Source: Symsagittifera roscoffensis
Lineage: Eukaryota; Xenacoelomorpha; Acoela; Convolutidae
Direction: 5' to 3'
DNA: 64,000 nt
NCBI RefSeq assembly: GCF_963678635.1
Contig: NC_087068.1
Span: 12,773,872 to 12,837,871 of the forward strand
Shown: piece after piece, positions 1 through 12,667 of the stretch
Layout: every line of letters starts with the position of its first letter
Position numbering within the stretch: the first letter of the stretch is position 1
The notes under the pieces: generated by a model
The model's input: the letters and a program-made list of their open reading frames with translations, nothing else
The model's database searches: none
Told to the model about the DNA's origin: nothing
Translations under genes and position numbers: made by a program

Positions 1-402
1 TTCATTTTTGAAATTTGAAGTCATTCATTTGTGACCTTTGGACGTTTGCTGTTGGATAGCGGAGTATGCCTTCCTTTCAACAAAGAAAAACAACTGAACT
101 TGAAAAAAAGTTAAACTTCAAACCGGGAAAAATCAAATTTGAGCTAAAAAAAAAGTCATCCTTCTCTATTTAAGTGACAAACACTTCGTTTTGTTTTACA
201 CTTACATGTGCATGTCAAAAAAAGAGTCAAAAGAGTCCAGTTGAGAAGCCTGATTGTTGGTATGTTCACTGGCTGATTTGTTTTTAATCGGATAAACCGT
301 TTGAACTTGTTTACAATAAAACTGCGATAGTAACGGTTACAATAAAACTCTATTTGTAATTTTCATACGTTTTTTTTTGTGGGGAATAGACTGGCTACTC
401 AC
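1..402. other. Intron or 3' continuation of the membrane protein gene
   Basis: AT-rich sequence after the gtgagt donor of the last visible exon. The exon ends in phase 2, so the gene must continue to the left. I see no further coding exon here. Confidence 0.45.
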
Positions 403-3400
403 AGTGACGAAGAAGTCTGGATGATGCCCTCTAATACTCTATGGATGACAAAGTGACAAGCGACTGCTGCCACCAATATGGCCGAACACACCCAGCTGTC
501 GTAGGTGACCACGCCTCCTCTACTGGTTACGGTACCTGAACAATACTCTTTGATCAAAAGTCCCACAACATTCAGGTAAAATCTAGATGAATACTAAATC
601 TAGCGTATTGCGTTTGACAACATTATCTAGAACAGTTCAAAAAACTTGATTACCAAATCTTACTTTGAATCCCAGATTTATCACAGGCTGTAAGCTTTTT
701 TTGGCTGTAAACTTAATTGAAAATTTTATTCGATTTTTTCTTGAAAGGCATTTGAAACTGTCAAAATGAATAGTTTTGATGCCTAATGCTGTATTTGTGG
801 TGAAGACAACGCCTGATTGTGAATTTCCGCGAGAATTAAGATGGCTAGTGTACCTTCGAAGAAGGAGAGGGATGAGAGTTCAGTCCTTCCCAACAACATT
901 AGGTCCGACATCACTTGGAACACCAGCATCACCAGTGCCGGACTCAATCTGAACAGATAAGCGCTCGTAAGATTCTCTAAGCGCTTTTTCACTGATAGTT
1001 TTGCATTTGATTTGCTCACTGTTGAGATCCATTTGTATCATATAGCTTGATAGATTTTGGATTATTGAGGCATAGATTTTTAGCTGGTTTAGCCCCAAAA
1101 GTTGACACTGCAATTGAAAATGTGTGCAAATATTGTCTTCAAATCTTATTTCTCTTCGCTTCCGATTAGCAATCGTGTTTTTTTGTCAAGTAAACTGCTT
1201 TTTCATTTTTGATGCGTTTTTGCAAATCATAATCATTTTGGATGCAATCTAAAAGATGTTGATTTTTTTTTCAAAAATGCGGACATTCTATTTATTATTT
1301 GTAGAGTACATAAGGTTGATGTACTCGAGAAGTCTGATTATCCTAGAGCGGGAAAAACATAATTTTTTGGTCGTCAAAAGTACTTTTTATTATTTTTGGC
1401 GGCCAAAAAAATTAGCAAAAAGTTTCAAATTTCCTCGTCTTATAAACGCATAAACCAACAATTTTGCACTTCTATCTGTTTTTTTATCATAACACAGTTT
1501 ATACTTCAAAATACTGAAAATATTTTTTGTCTTTGCAGAATGTTTTCCGAGCATGAAAAATTTGACCAGGATTGTTCACCACAAACTCCAGTTTATGGTT
1601 CTTCTCAGCTCTCATTACGATGTGTTTCGGCTTCTCGCAAATAATTAAAATAAAATCACTTTAAATGACCAAAGATAAAAATGAGATGAGGTAACTTTTA
1701 CCTTAAGTTTACCTGAGAAAGTTTGCAATTACTGGAAACATGCAACCATTTTCATAAAAAAGTAAAATGTGAACAAACGACGACTGGAAACAAATGAAAA
1801 CCAAGGTTTTCCTCCTAAACATGACATCGGCAAGCTCTCAGAGAACATCAAAACAATTGTTGTACCATCCTGCAAATGTTTTTTGAACGTCTGTCCGTTT
1901 TTCTTCAATTTTTCAAACATTTTCAGTGATTTGTTTTATCAATTTGACTTCTCAGAACATGATTACAATTTCATAGAACTTTAGAAATTGCCTGTTACTC
2001 ATATCGAATCAGTTCTTAGATTTCAAAAGATTGTTGAATAAATTGAAGCCGAATGTTTTTTACGCTTGCGATTAGCAAGCGTTATCCAATTGGAATGTTA
2101 ATTTTTTTTCGGGTTAACAACCAGTCAATTAAAATCAGTTGAATCATTTGTATCTTGGTTACATTAGTATCTTATGACAGTGAATTCAAACTTCTATGCG
2201 TTCCCGGCCAACTTAGCTAGGAGGTAACTAATATGCCTGGGACGTCAAAGGTCATGGTTTCGAAACTGACCAGAACCTGTTTTTTCAAACGGAAATTTTC
2301 TGTTTCAAATAAAATTATCAACCTAATATTTTTCTGCTAATGTTTGGTCGTCTTAGTTGCCACATCGTTTTTTTTTGCTGTAAACTATTTTCATTTTAGT
2401 TGTTCTTAGTGTTTCAGCATTTCAAAAATCCGGTCGAATCGAATTTCGATTTTAAGTTTGGTTGTAACTTTACCAGCTGGATTTGTTATTTTCTCTTTTT
2501 TTTAAATTAATTTTTTTTTCGGCTTTATTGGTTTCGGTTGTTTTTATATTGAGTTAATGGAGTTTTTTGCGTCTTCTTATTTCCAAAAAAAATTTTGTGT
2601 GCTGAGGGGAAAGAGGGTTTGAAGTTTTTTTTATGAATTTGAATTTTTTTCGTCTTGAAGGGTTTCTGCTCAGGTATTTTCGGCTTTGTTACACCTATGA
2701 ATCCCTAGGCAGCTGAGGTGCTCAATATCATGAAAATACAATTTAAACTACTGGGTGCGTACTAGTTACTACATGGCAGTTTCAGAGGCAACTTGAAGCT
2801 TTTTAAAGTTTTTTTACGATGTCAGTTTTTTTTTCAGCTGAACTGGTGTCTGCTCAAAGATTGTCGGCCTTGTTTGCCCTTCGTAAGTTTTGGATTGCCC
2901 TTGTTTCCGCTTGCTAATTTGATTTCAAAATTTCTTGCTTGGCATGTTTGCCTAGAATTCCGGTTTGATAAAAACAGGTTTCATGAAAATGTATTGGATT
3001 GGGTTTTTTAAATTTTTTGAAACGCTTTGGGAAATTAATCACCTTGCTTAAATATCGTTTTCAAAAACCTTTCTACCGATTTTCAAAAGTGTTCATAGAA
3101 ATAGCGCCTAAACCCTTGTGTGTGTGTGTGTGTGTGTTTGTGTGTGTGTGTATATATATATATACTCAACTGGGCTCCTTTTGTCTACAGCCTTCGAAAA
3201 AGTCTGTGAGGGAAATGTTTGACCAATATTTTCGATTTTTTTGTCGTTTTCTCAAAAACTAACCCACCAAATTTGAGATGTTAGTTTCAATGAATAGAAC
3301 TGATTTTAAATCTCCCCTCCATGAGTGGCTACGCCCAAACTTTTTTAACTCAAAAAATTATGGCCCTGGGCATAGTGAAATCTTTGATTGTTTTGACCGT

Positions 3401-6400
3401 TTTTTTTCATCTTTGATTATTCTGAACTACCCACTGAAACTACCCACTGGGTTTTTGAGCTCTAAAAGAATTACAGGTTAGGCGTGTTTTTTCTGCATAA
3501 GCGGCTACTTAACGAAAAAAGCTATGATTCTTGGAAATGTCAATTTTGTGATTTGTTGACCGTTTTTTGGACTTGCCTCGATAACGAACCTATCAAATCT
3601 GATATCATAGGTTTAATCGCCACAACGGGTTGTTGGAAGCTTAACTTTACCTTTTGGTACGCAAAGTTTTTGCTAGGCTTCTCCTTAATTTTTCGTTAGA
3701 GAATTCTTGTCTTTGAGAAAATTCCAAAATCTCATAAATTTTCACTCTTCTCACTTATTTTAGTAGCGAAACAACTAAGGTTTTTGGGCAGAGTCCTATT
3801 TTTGAAATAACACATTTCGTCACGCATCAGTAGCATCAATATAAATAAATTCAAGAAATCAAGTAAATGCTTCCAGCTTTAGCTGGGACCTAGGTGTCTT
3901 TCATTTTGGTTCACCTAGTTTTTAACATTTCTCATTTTTCGTCATATTTTTTCTACAATTGTGTTGTATCGCAAGCGGTGCGAAGCTCCGTTTCGCCTCT
4001 GTGTTGATTTTGCTGAGAATTGGACTGTAATTGCTTCGACGTTCTCAAAAATTTCGTGGATACCATGTTCAGGATGAAATTTGTTACTCTTATTTGTTCC
4101 CAATTTATCGCTTTCTGAAAATTATTGCATGGTTCCTGCAGATTCTTCTGGGTTCCAATTTTCATTTCTGAGCCTCACTAAAGAGCCAAAACTTTCAGAA
4201 GAGTATAGTCCGGAATTTCGTTTCTGAATTCCAAATGATGTTTCCCGTTTTTTTTGTGATTCAAAATTTTTTCTTTGTCTCATTGAGGCATCTGTTTGCT
4301 TAATTTTTTTTGCCTTAAACTATCTCAAGTTCTTTTTATCCCGCCTCCCATGTGTTCTCACAGGTACAACTGATGCAATCAACTCGATTCAATTCTAACT
4401 AAATTTCGCCCACTATTTTAATCCAATTCCAAAACTCTTTGATCTCTATGCACAACTCTCTTATACTTTTGTTTAAGCGTTGAGAAAAGAAAATAAAAAG
4501 ATCCCAAGATCTTACTCCTCTCTAGCCTCCCTCCTCACCACCACCACCACCTAAAACTCACCGTCAAATTCCATGCTCACCTGTCATTGATGGATTCTTT
4601 GTTCTTAAGGACAACTTTGTTGCTCTTGAGGTGTTGCAGCTGTAGTAGGGTGCACATGGCGAGGATGATAGTGGGCGTGGCCACCATCAGACCCCACCTG
4701 TCCCCCCACCCATGCACCACACTTAGCCACACCTTCCCCACCACAGACACTAGAACCAGGTTGAGAGTACCCTGTAATAAATAAGAAAAAAAAACATTAC
4801 GTTTGTTTTCGAAAAAGGAGCGATTTGCCGTTGATTAATAAGTCTTAATTTTTTGGGCCAATAATTATCAGATTTCAATTTACCGTTTTTTTCATCTTCT
4901 TTTTTTTAAAATTGAAAATTAAATGAAAATTTTGTACAGAACTTTTGTTATGTTACGAGTAGTCGAACCTTTTTTGTTTTCAATCGATGCGGAGGATATT
5001 TTTTCAGGCTATTGCAATTGTTCAGACTGCTGAGAAACCAGACGAAATATTTGTGCCATGAGTTGTTTCTTATTGAGACAAAGTTCGATTTCTTAAGTAG
5101 CCGTTTTGAACCGAACTTTGGAAAAGATATTGCATCTGCGATTATTTTTTCTTAAGTTATGAGGGTTTTAAAAATGGCAATTAGAATGGTATGGTAACAG
5201 CTGACTTATTGAAACATAAAACGCATTAGCGACAAATTCATCATGCTCATAAAAAATTCAAATAAGACAAACTAATTGGTTGTATAAACGCTGTAATAGA
5301 CGAGAAACAAACTAATTTGTTAATGACATAGCGTGCGGAACGAAATTTTCAGAAACTTCTGTTTTTAAAAATAAGTATTTTTAGCGTTTTTATAAAGCAA
5401 CAAAATTTTGCATGATCAACTGCTCAACTCTAGCTACAGATTTTAATTACATCGTAATATCTTGACTAAATGAATAATGTTGCTATGTTATTGTTCCGAA
5501 TTTTGAAGAAAATGACGGATTATTTGTGTTCGGGGTTTTTTCTCAAATTTTGTTTTAACTAGCATTTTTGAAGGAGTTGTTAATACCGTACGAAAGCTTT
5601 TGTTGTTTCGATCTCAAACTATTAAAGATATTTTACCTGTGATCATTTTTCGTAAAGTTATAGGAGTTCAAAAATTTCCATTTTGTAACAATGCAATAGC
5701 CGCTACTTGCTCACAACTGCCTACTCTCACTAATAATAAGTTCTTAATGGAGTTTCATTTGACTTTTCCATCAACATTTTTGGAAAGTTTTTTTTGTAAA
5801 CTGCCGTTGGATTATTCCGTGGTGGTTGCACAGCAATCCGGTTTTGTTAAGATTGCTAATTAGTATTGATCTTCAAAAGGTCAAATTGTTAAATGTTTTT
5901 GCGCAATTTTTTATAAATCACTGTTTTCGTGTGCGATAGGGGCCTTCCCTGCTAAAGATGTACGCGAGGGGCCTCTCTCGACTCAATTTTTTCTTTCTCA
6001 ACATTGCAGTTCCTCTCTCATAGCCATGATAAAAACTGATTTTTATTTTCAGACGGATATAAGCCATGTAGGGGCGAGATTAATTAGAATGGAATAGGGC
6101 GTATGTGTTGTTATTGTTCAAATTCTTCATTTTTCTAAATTTCTGCTGGCTGGAAACGTTTTATTTCTGATAAATGTATGAAGAAACCACCCCTTCCAAC
6201 TAAAGCGTAGCTGAGATCATAATTTTTAATTTGATGCATTTACTTATGATAAGCTCATGACAGTCTGTGATGTGTTCAGAATGCATTGAGCTTTCTGGAG
6301 CAAAAATGATTCCTAAATCAAAGTAGACGATTTTTCTAGTTTTAAGACTCATATACTTCCTATGATTTGCATTAACATCTTTTTAACGACCAAATACGCT

Positions 6401-9400
6401 TCCATTTGTAAAAAGACTTCATGCTTTTCGAAAGTCGAGTTATTTTTTTTACATTTTAGAACTTACAGCTCAAAAATTTTAAATAATGAGTTATTATAAA
6501 TGTCACATTGTATATTTCAATTTCATTTTTTTTTTAGTTTTTTTAATTGCATAAAACTGCAGTTCTTGTTTTTTGAACTCCGCGACCACAAATAATAGTC
6601 GTATTTTTGGGATCTTGTATTTTTGAATAATTTTAACCAAAATAATTATTTGAATAATTTCGAATAATTTTAACCAAATAATAGTCGTATTTTTGGGATC
6701 TTGTATTTTTGAATAATTTTAACCAAAACAATTAAACAATTTCCTTTAAGTTAAATTAAGAATCTTGTGTAGCTCGTAAGAATCTCGTGTGCGGGATTTG
6801 CAAATAGCAATTCGCGCATACCGACTATTATCCAAGACTCGGTTTGTTTTCTGTATTATCTGGAATTCATAAATACCTTGAGCTAATAACTGAAAAGATA
6901 TTTTATGGGGCCTAGGAAATTAGACGAAAAGCAAATTAGACGTGACCAACAAAAACGAATTTAGACGTCGATGCAAAATTACAAATAAGGGAAATTAGAC
7001 GTAATTGTTTTGTTCGTGTCTGAAATTTGTTTACCGACTACAATTAACTTTCGTTTGAGCTTTCTTAAATGCAAATCAACTTTTCACCTTTCGCAATTTT
7101 CACATTCCGCATTTTTCACATGCCGCATTTGTATCATTTATGCATTTCAAAAATGTTTTATAATCTTGAAATTAACATTTTATAAATCAATTGTGATAAA
7201 TATTTTGATATGCAATGGGATCATACACTATTTTTGTAAATATGAAAATTTGTTTTGGGCAATAAGTTTTGGTAGCCCTTTGCTTTCCGTCTAAAATGCT
7301 AGTTTTGCAAAAACAATTTAACGTCTAAATTTGTTTTTGTTGGTCACGTCTAATTTGCTTATCGTCTAATTTCCTAACCCCCATATTTTATCTGCGGTTG
7401 CTTTTAGTAAAGTTTTGAATGTTACAAAATTGCCAATTAGGTATGTTAAAAGCTGAATTTCTCAACTATGAAACGCATTAGCGGCAAACTCAAATGCACA
7501 TAACTAAATCCAATTTGTTAATGACATAGCGTTCGGGGCGAAGTTTTCAGAAAGCTTGAAACGTTACTTTTTAAGCTTCTAAGTAATCATTTAATTTCAA
7601 AGAATTGAATGATTACATGCAGGTGAAAAAAATTAGGTGAAAGTAAAATTTGACAAACAATGATTTCTCAGAAATTGGAAAATAAGTTCGTGTTGCTTCA
7701 ATCGGTCTGAATAAACGTTCTTGTTGGCTCAAACGAGGGCTCTCTGCGAACGTTTCTTTAATGATTTAATCAATTTCGTTAAAGCATTTATCTTGAAAAC
7801 AATTTAATGATGTTTATTATTATAAATGTTAGGTTTTTGATTGATTTGATTTCAGTTTTTCGGTGGCGTGATGAGTCTCATTCTATTGTTCCGTTGCTTA
7901 AAATTTGTAACTTGACTCCCGCGCCCACGAATCTGAATTTCTGTTTAAAAAAATTAGTATTTTCAGCGTTTTCATTAAGCAAAATTTTGCACGATCAACT
8001 GCAAAAACGATAGAAAAAGGTGACGTAATGTTTGTACTCGGGGTGTTTTTTTTTCTTCAGCTAAATTTTATTTTTTTTCACAGAGTTGTTAACCATTCAA
8101 AAGCTGCTTTTTGTAAATTAAAATTAAACATATTTTTTACCAGATTTTTTTAATCATTTTTGAATTTGGGTCAATAAACGCGAGATTTTTTTCGTGATCT
8201 TTTGGCATAAGCGGAGATTTAGTCTCTCAAAGAAATTGTTTCGAATTGAATTGAGGCTTGCTATGTGGTGTTTTTAATACTTTTATCTATGCGAATTATA
8301 TCATTTTTTACTTTTTCGTTTTTTATTTTCGTTAATTTTTAAATTATTTTTTTTTAAAGAACTATACCCCCATAGACCTTCAAAAAGCAGTCGTAACATT
8401 CGAGTTGCCCATGATACGAGCAGGTTTGTTTAGATATGCATGTAATTTACACATGTTATTTTTTCAAGCAAGTTTTCACCACTTCAATGATAGTTCCGGA
8501 CTGCTAAATTCATCCAAAAGCCTATCATCCAAAAGCCTTATATGAAAGCCTTTTCACTGGTGATTCGGTTGTTGAAAAAGTAATTCAAAATACTTAAAAT
8601 TTTGCCGAAAAAAAAGTTGAATTGAAAGTATTTGCCTTTCAGACTGATTTGACAATTTCTTTATCCCTAACTGACTTTAACATAAAATTTACTTCGCTTC
8701 ATCTCTTTTCATCCATTTTAAGTTGAGTTTCAAGCCCTTACTGCTGCCCATCAAAATTGTAGAAAATTTGATTGAATATTTAAAAGTTTTTTTTGTTAGA
8801 AAAACTGAATTATCATAATTTTAAGCAGTAACTACGATGGTCGGAACATTCGGTCGTACTTGCTCACAACAGGATAGTTAATAATAAGTTCTTGATGTAG
8901 TTTCAGTTGACTTATGCCTCAACATTTTCTTAAAGTTTTTTTAACTGCCGTTGGATCATTCTGCGGTGATTGCTTAACCATCCTGTACTATTAAGATCGT
9001 GAAGTAGTATTTATTTTGTTACCTTCAAAAAGTCAAATTGTTTTTAGGTTTTTCGGCAGTTTTTATATCATTTGTTTTAGTGCCATCCGAGATAGGGGCC
9101 TTCCCTGCTAAAGAGATATGTAAATTTTTATAATGTGAAGAATTCGACGCCTTCAGGAATTGGACATCTTCAGCGTTCGATAAGTTTCATTTTGATATTA
9201 TTTTACGCCTTCGTTTTTTAGCCTACTGACCCTACAATTTTTCAATCACCATGAATGCAATTTTTACTGCCTCTCTCGCATAGCCATGATGAAAACTGAA
9301 ATTGTTTTCAGACGGAAATATGCAAAGTAGAGGGTGAATTTGAAAAGAACCGAAGTAGGGTGTATTTGTTGTTTTTGTTCGAACTCATCATTTTGCTATC

Positions 9401-11786
9401 ATTTCCGTGTATTTTCGCTGGATGCATTTCTATTTCTGATACATGTATGCAGATACTACCCCTCCCAACTAATTCGTAGCTGAGATCATAAATTATAATT
9501 TAAAGCATTAATTTATGATCATCTCATGACAGTCTGGTATAATGGTCAAAATACTTTGACCTTTCTAGAGCAGAAATGGTTCTTTAAATGAAGGAGTGGA
9601 ATTTTTTCACATTTTAAATTCAAATCTGCCAGCCCCTCCACCCCAAAAGTGGTTTCATATAAATGAGGACCATTAATGCTTCGAAATTCAAGTGATATTT
9701 GTTTTTTTTGAAGCTTCAAACTAAAGAAAACAAAAATAAATTTTTCGATAGTGCTAAAACAAATGATTTAGTTAGAATTGTTTTAATTTTTTTAATATTG
9801 ATCTCTATTGGGCCAAACTATTAAGTTAGCTAATCTCGTGAAGTTTGGTGCTTCCATAACTTGTTCACTTAGTTTTCAGATTAGATTTTAGCTTATCTTC
9901 AAAATTAGACAGTTTAGGTTTAAGTGTTACGGCGACGTTTTTACTGAAACCGGATGTGTTAAAGTTTTTCACGTGCCCTTTCGTCATATTTTGTAAACCA
10001 TTTCGCTAGCTCAAATTAAACTGAAGTGTGGTGTTATGTTCAACAGTGTTAAACGTATTGCTATTGGTAGCTTAGCTTTGTTAGCGAAAAGGGGGAACGC
10101 CGCGACAGAATATGGCCTCAAATTCCAACTGTGTTTTATAACACAAAGGGGTGGGGCTTGATGAAAATCCACACCCCCATTAGAATTATTTGGTGGCTGT
10201 AGTAAGCCTTAAATTTTGCCAACAACCACAATGCTATTTTAATCCCTCCCCCCTCGTGTATGGGATTTGCAAATAGGAATTCGCGCATACCGACTATTAT
10301 ACAAGATAATGCCACTGTATGTGATAGTAGCACGTAGCTCTTGTTATCTCAGCAAAATTTGCTAGTCGGTGGTCGTATTTTGCTAGCAATATTTGTCCCC
10401 CTCTGTTTTAATACGTCCCCCTAACCCCTTTTACAATACACACAAAGTCCCCCTCTCTTTGGCAATATAGCAAGCAAGCAAGCATAGCTCATTTATACCG
10501 TATACAACAATACTACTGCATACTACTGTTGGAAGAGCTACATTGGTTTGTGAACCAACCGCCCCTCTGTATTTTACATTACAAAATGGGGAAATGGAAC
10601 CGAATCGAAATGTGCCTCAAAATGGGAGCTGCATATTATAATAGTATTTTACAGCTCTAGTCTCGAACGGGGAATTATAAAACCCCCTGTTGTGTTTTCC
10701 CTTCCCCCTTTCCCCGCTCTAATTCTAAATTCACTTTCCCATTGCACCCACCCATGCTATAGTTATTGCCGCTTTTCCTCCCTTTCTGCTGTTGTGTGTT
10801 CTGAACGCCCGAAAGCAAAACGAGATACTGAAAAATATACGACAATTTTACTTCACATTTAAACGTTTAAATTCTTCACGTAAGTTTAACGAGCAACGAA
10901 ACGCACAACGCAACAAAGCGGAAAAATAAGGGGTGGGGTTGGAAAACTGCGTTGCAATAATTTCAAAACGTGAAACGGGAAACCATTTTGGCTTTCAAAG
11001 CTTTTGTTTCTTTCAAATTGTCTATTTTAGCCGTAAAGTTAGAAACTTACATCTCTTCCAAGTTTCAGGTTACTTTTGCGTGAAAGAAAGTCTATGTTTG
11101 GGATCTATTTTGAATCGTTATTTCCACATCAATTCAAATTGATGTCCTCATTGTAATTTCTTATGTTAGATCTTTCAATATTTCACACCCTTCAAAAAAC
11201 ATGAGCAATTGAAATCAAGTAGTTTTTAGTTTGGAATAGATGCTGCACATTTCGAATTTGATGCAAAACTTCCTTTATGACCTTGAACTTAACCTTTTCC
11301 TTTGAGTTTGACCTTTAACTTCCTTCAATTTATGATATTTGTTTGTACATTCGAAGCAAACAGAATCGATTCTCTGAAGTTTAAACAATCTAGAAGTCGA
11401 ATCTTAGCAAATATATATTTTGGCTATTGTAATCAGTTTTTGAGTGTCGCTTAAATCATTTCCAGCTTCATAACATGGATGTTTACAACCTTATAACCTT
11501 ATATTATGTGAAAGAAAATTTTATATTTGAGAATTAGAACATGAATGAATGCGTTCAATAACTTCATTTTTCAAATATCAATTTTCTCAAGTACGTAAAG
11601 CTGTACTTACGAAAAATTACTTCAGTGATTGTTTAAACTCACCTTCTTCATTCTGTTCATGCGCTCGGCTTCATATTCTGCCTTCGTTTTAGTCCTCGTC
11701 CATAGTCCCCCTCCAAACCAATAAGACAGAAAACTGTCCATAATTCCTCCCCCACCCGTCTGTTTACCATTGACACCTGAAGGCAT
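403..11786 (-). CDS. Multi-pass membrane protein, 5' part (4 exons, runs off left edge)
   Basis: Four exons join in phase on the minus strand: 11643-11786 (48 codons), 4581-4771 (191 nt), 854-948 (95 nt) and 403-535 (133 nt). Donors are gtgagt, gtgagc, gtacac and gtgagt; acceptors are ttattacag, tctgttcag and attgttcag. The start ATG at 11786 has an in-frame TAG two codons upstream. About 187 aa are encoded before the frame leaves the visible exons. The N-terminus is glycine-rich (TGGGGIMDSFLSYWFGGG), followed by a charged stretch (TKTKAEYEAERMNRMKK). Four hydrophobic segments follow: about 50-66, 76-93, 113-131 and 155-173. The order of helices, with a QLQHLKSNK basic loop after the second, loosely recalls the N-terminal membrane domain of ABCC transporters; that is a weak impression only. 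I do not recognise the protein. Exon phasing and the run of hydrophobic segments make the exons credible. The second intron boundary (gtacac donor) is the least certain part. Confidence 0.68.
949..4580 (-). other. Intron 2 of the membrane protein gene (about 3.6 kb)
   Basis: AT-rich sequence between exons 2 and 3 of the minus-strand gene. It holds a TG/TA microsatellite and many oligo-T runs. Open frames in it are short and have no recognisable protein features. The stretch around 1000-1101 is open in another frame and has its own plausible acceptor (ttgcag), but its phase does not fit exon 2. Confidence 0.5.
3117..3164. repeat. Compound microsatellite (TG)n(TA)n
   Basis: A TG dinucleotide run with one interruption passes directly into a TA run. 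It lies within intron 2 of the membrane protein gene. Confidence 0.95.
5128..6330. repeat. Segmental duplication, copy 1
   Basis: This block shares ordered patches with 7383-9590. Examples are the stretch around 5160-5340 (aacgcattagcg, gacatagcgt), the patch at 5700-5870 (taataataagttctt, actgccgttggat), the ataggggccttccctgcta patch near 5937, and the patch at 6190-6290 (gctgagatcataa, catgacagtctg). The copies have diverged by substitutions and indels. A further short copy of the start of this family lies near 5618-5690. Confidence 0.75.
6591..6727. repeat. Tandem duplication of a 51-bp block, 86-bp offset
   Basis: A block beginning aataatagtcgtatttttgg at 6591 recurs at 6677, ending in the same ttttaaccaaa both times. 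A shorter gaataattt variant fills the gap. Confidence 0.9.
6907..7382. mobile_element. MITE-like inverted-repeat element with 9-bp target duplication
   Basis: This 476-bp element has terminal inverted repeats of about 60 bp. The left end starts ggggcctaggaaattagacg; the right end, reverse-complemented, starts gggggttaggaaattagacg. The flanks are the 9-bp direct repeat atattttat (6898-6906 and 7383-7391). No transposase frame is present, so it is non-autonomous. A 9-bp duplication and G-rich termini suit Mutator-like or Merlin-like families, but I cannot assign it. The paralogous segment near 5128 (gatattgcatctgcga) matches the fused flanks and acts as an empty site, which confirms the insertion boundaries. 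Confidence 0.88.
7383..9590. repeat. Segmental duplication, copy 2
   Basis: This is the longer partner of 5128-6330, with the same ordered patches and extra sequence, including about 9120-9240, absent from copy 1. Its left end was split from about 6897 by insertion of the element at 6907-7382. Confidence 0.72.
10252..10306. repeat. Dispersed repeat, second copy of about 6776-6836
   Basis: The block containing gggatttgcaaatag and aattcgcgcataccgactat occurs here and at about 6788-6833 with few differences. The flanks are unrelated. It may be the remnant of a transposable element end. Confidence 0.8.
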
Positions 11787-12192
11787 CTCCTAGACGACCG
11801 GACGCCCAGTCGATAACACGATATTGGATTGTATTTTAGAGATACTTTACACACTTGAAGATTTTGCAGAGCCCAGCTGATAACGTGTGGTTGGAAAAAA
11901 AATTATTTACATATATTTTTATTTTGAAAAGATGCTGCGGTCCTGTAACTCGACACTTAAAAGGTAATATAATAACAATAATTGACCATATTTTCTAAAC
12001 CAATTTTGGATAAAACATGATGAAAATTTGTGCTATTTTCTCACGTGCTGTTGTCAACTCTGTGGTTTTTTTGAGGACATTAATTTCTGAAAGGAAGTTT
12101 TTAATTTTATAATCTTTCCTTTCCTTGCACAAGGCACAACTCTCTTACTTCATCTTCGGTCGTCGGACCGAGTTAAAACTCTCCAAGCTATT

Positions 12193-12209
12193 GGGGGGGG
12201 GGGGGGGGG
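12193..12209. repeat. Poly-G tract (17)
   Basis: An uninterrupted run of 17 G on the plus strand. It is unusual in such AT-rich sequence. Confidence 0.97.
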
Positions 12210-12411
12210 TCTAAAGTTTGATTTTCAGCCAATCAGAATCGCTTAACAAATCTCATCCAAGCTTAACTTGGTCTTTAGATATTTACTTGATCTCGGACCT
12301 GTTCTAAGTTCTATAACCCTTTGCGTAATCAATTTTGCCAATCTGTTCAGAACCAAAAAAAAATCTGTTGTTTTCTTGCATACAAATTGTAAAAACGGCT
12401 CTTTTTCCTTT

Positions 12412-12427
12412 CCCCCCCCCCCCCCCC
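12412..12427. repeat. Poly-C tract (16)
   Basis: An uninterrupted run of 16 C on the plus strand. Confidence 0.97.
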
Positions 12428-12648
12428 ACGTGCAAAATTTTTTTTGTTAAAATTATGTTCACTTTGTTCGATTGTTATGAAAATTATCGTACAGACTAAT
12501 TAAGTTATGACAAACATTTTTGGTCTTCATAATTAACCTTGTAAAACCACCCGGTACACCATAAAATTCATGTTCGTGTGGGGGGGAGGAAAAAGAGCTG
12601 TTAAAACAAAATTGGGCTCTCTTCCAATCGCCCACTTTTCTTCCAATT

Positions 12649-12667
12649 CCCCCCCCCCCCCCCCCCC
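12649..12667. repeat. Poly-C tract (19)
   Basis: An uninterrupted run of 19 C, the third long G/C homopolymer within 500 bp. Confidence 0.97.

Larger units (their letters stand above)
4772..11642 (-). other. Intron 1 of the membrane protein gene (about 6.9 kb)
   Basis: Exon 1 ends in phase 0 and exon 2 opens in phase 0, so direct joining is consistent and no hidden exon is required. The intron contains diverged duplicated blocks (5.1-6.3 kb and 7.4-9.6 kb), an inverted-repeat element at 6907-7382, a short tandem duplication at 6591-6727, and a dispersed repeat shared between about 6776-6836 and 10252-10306. I see no gene nested in it. Confidence 0.5.

Noticed and set aside
880-1113. 77-aa minus-strand frame overlapping exon 3 of the membrane gene
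   Set aside because: It looks plausible as peptide, but the neighbouring frame entered from the tctgttcag acceptor fits the phase of the flanking exons and gives a hydrophobic segment.
3953-4165. 70-aa minus-strand frame
   Set aside because: No recognisable features, no splice context matching the gene model, and it lies inside an intron.
10136-10333. 65-aa minus-strand frame
   Set aside because: It overlaps the dispersed repeat shared with 6.8 kb and has no splice or protein features.
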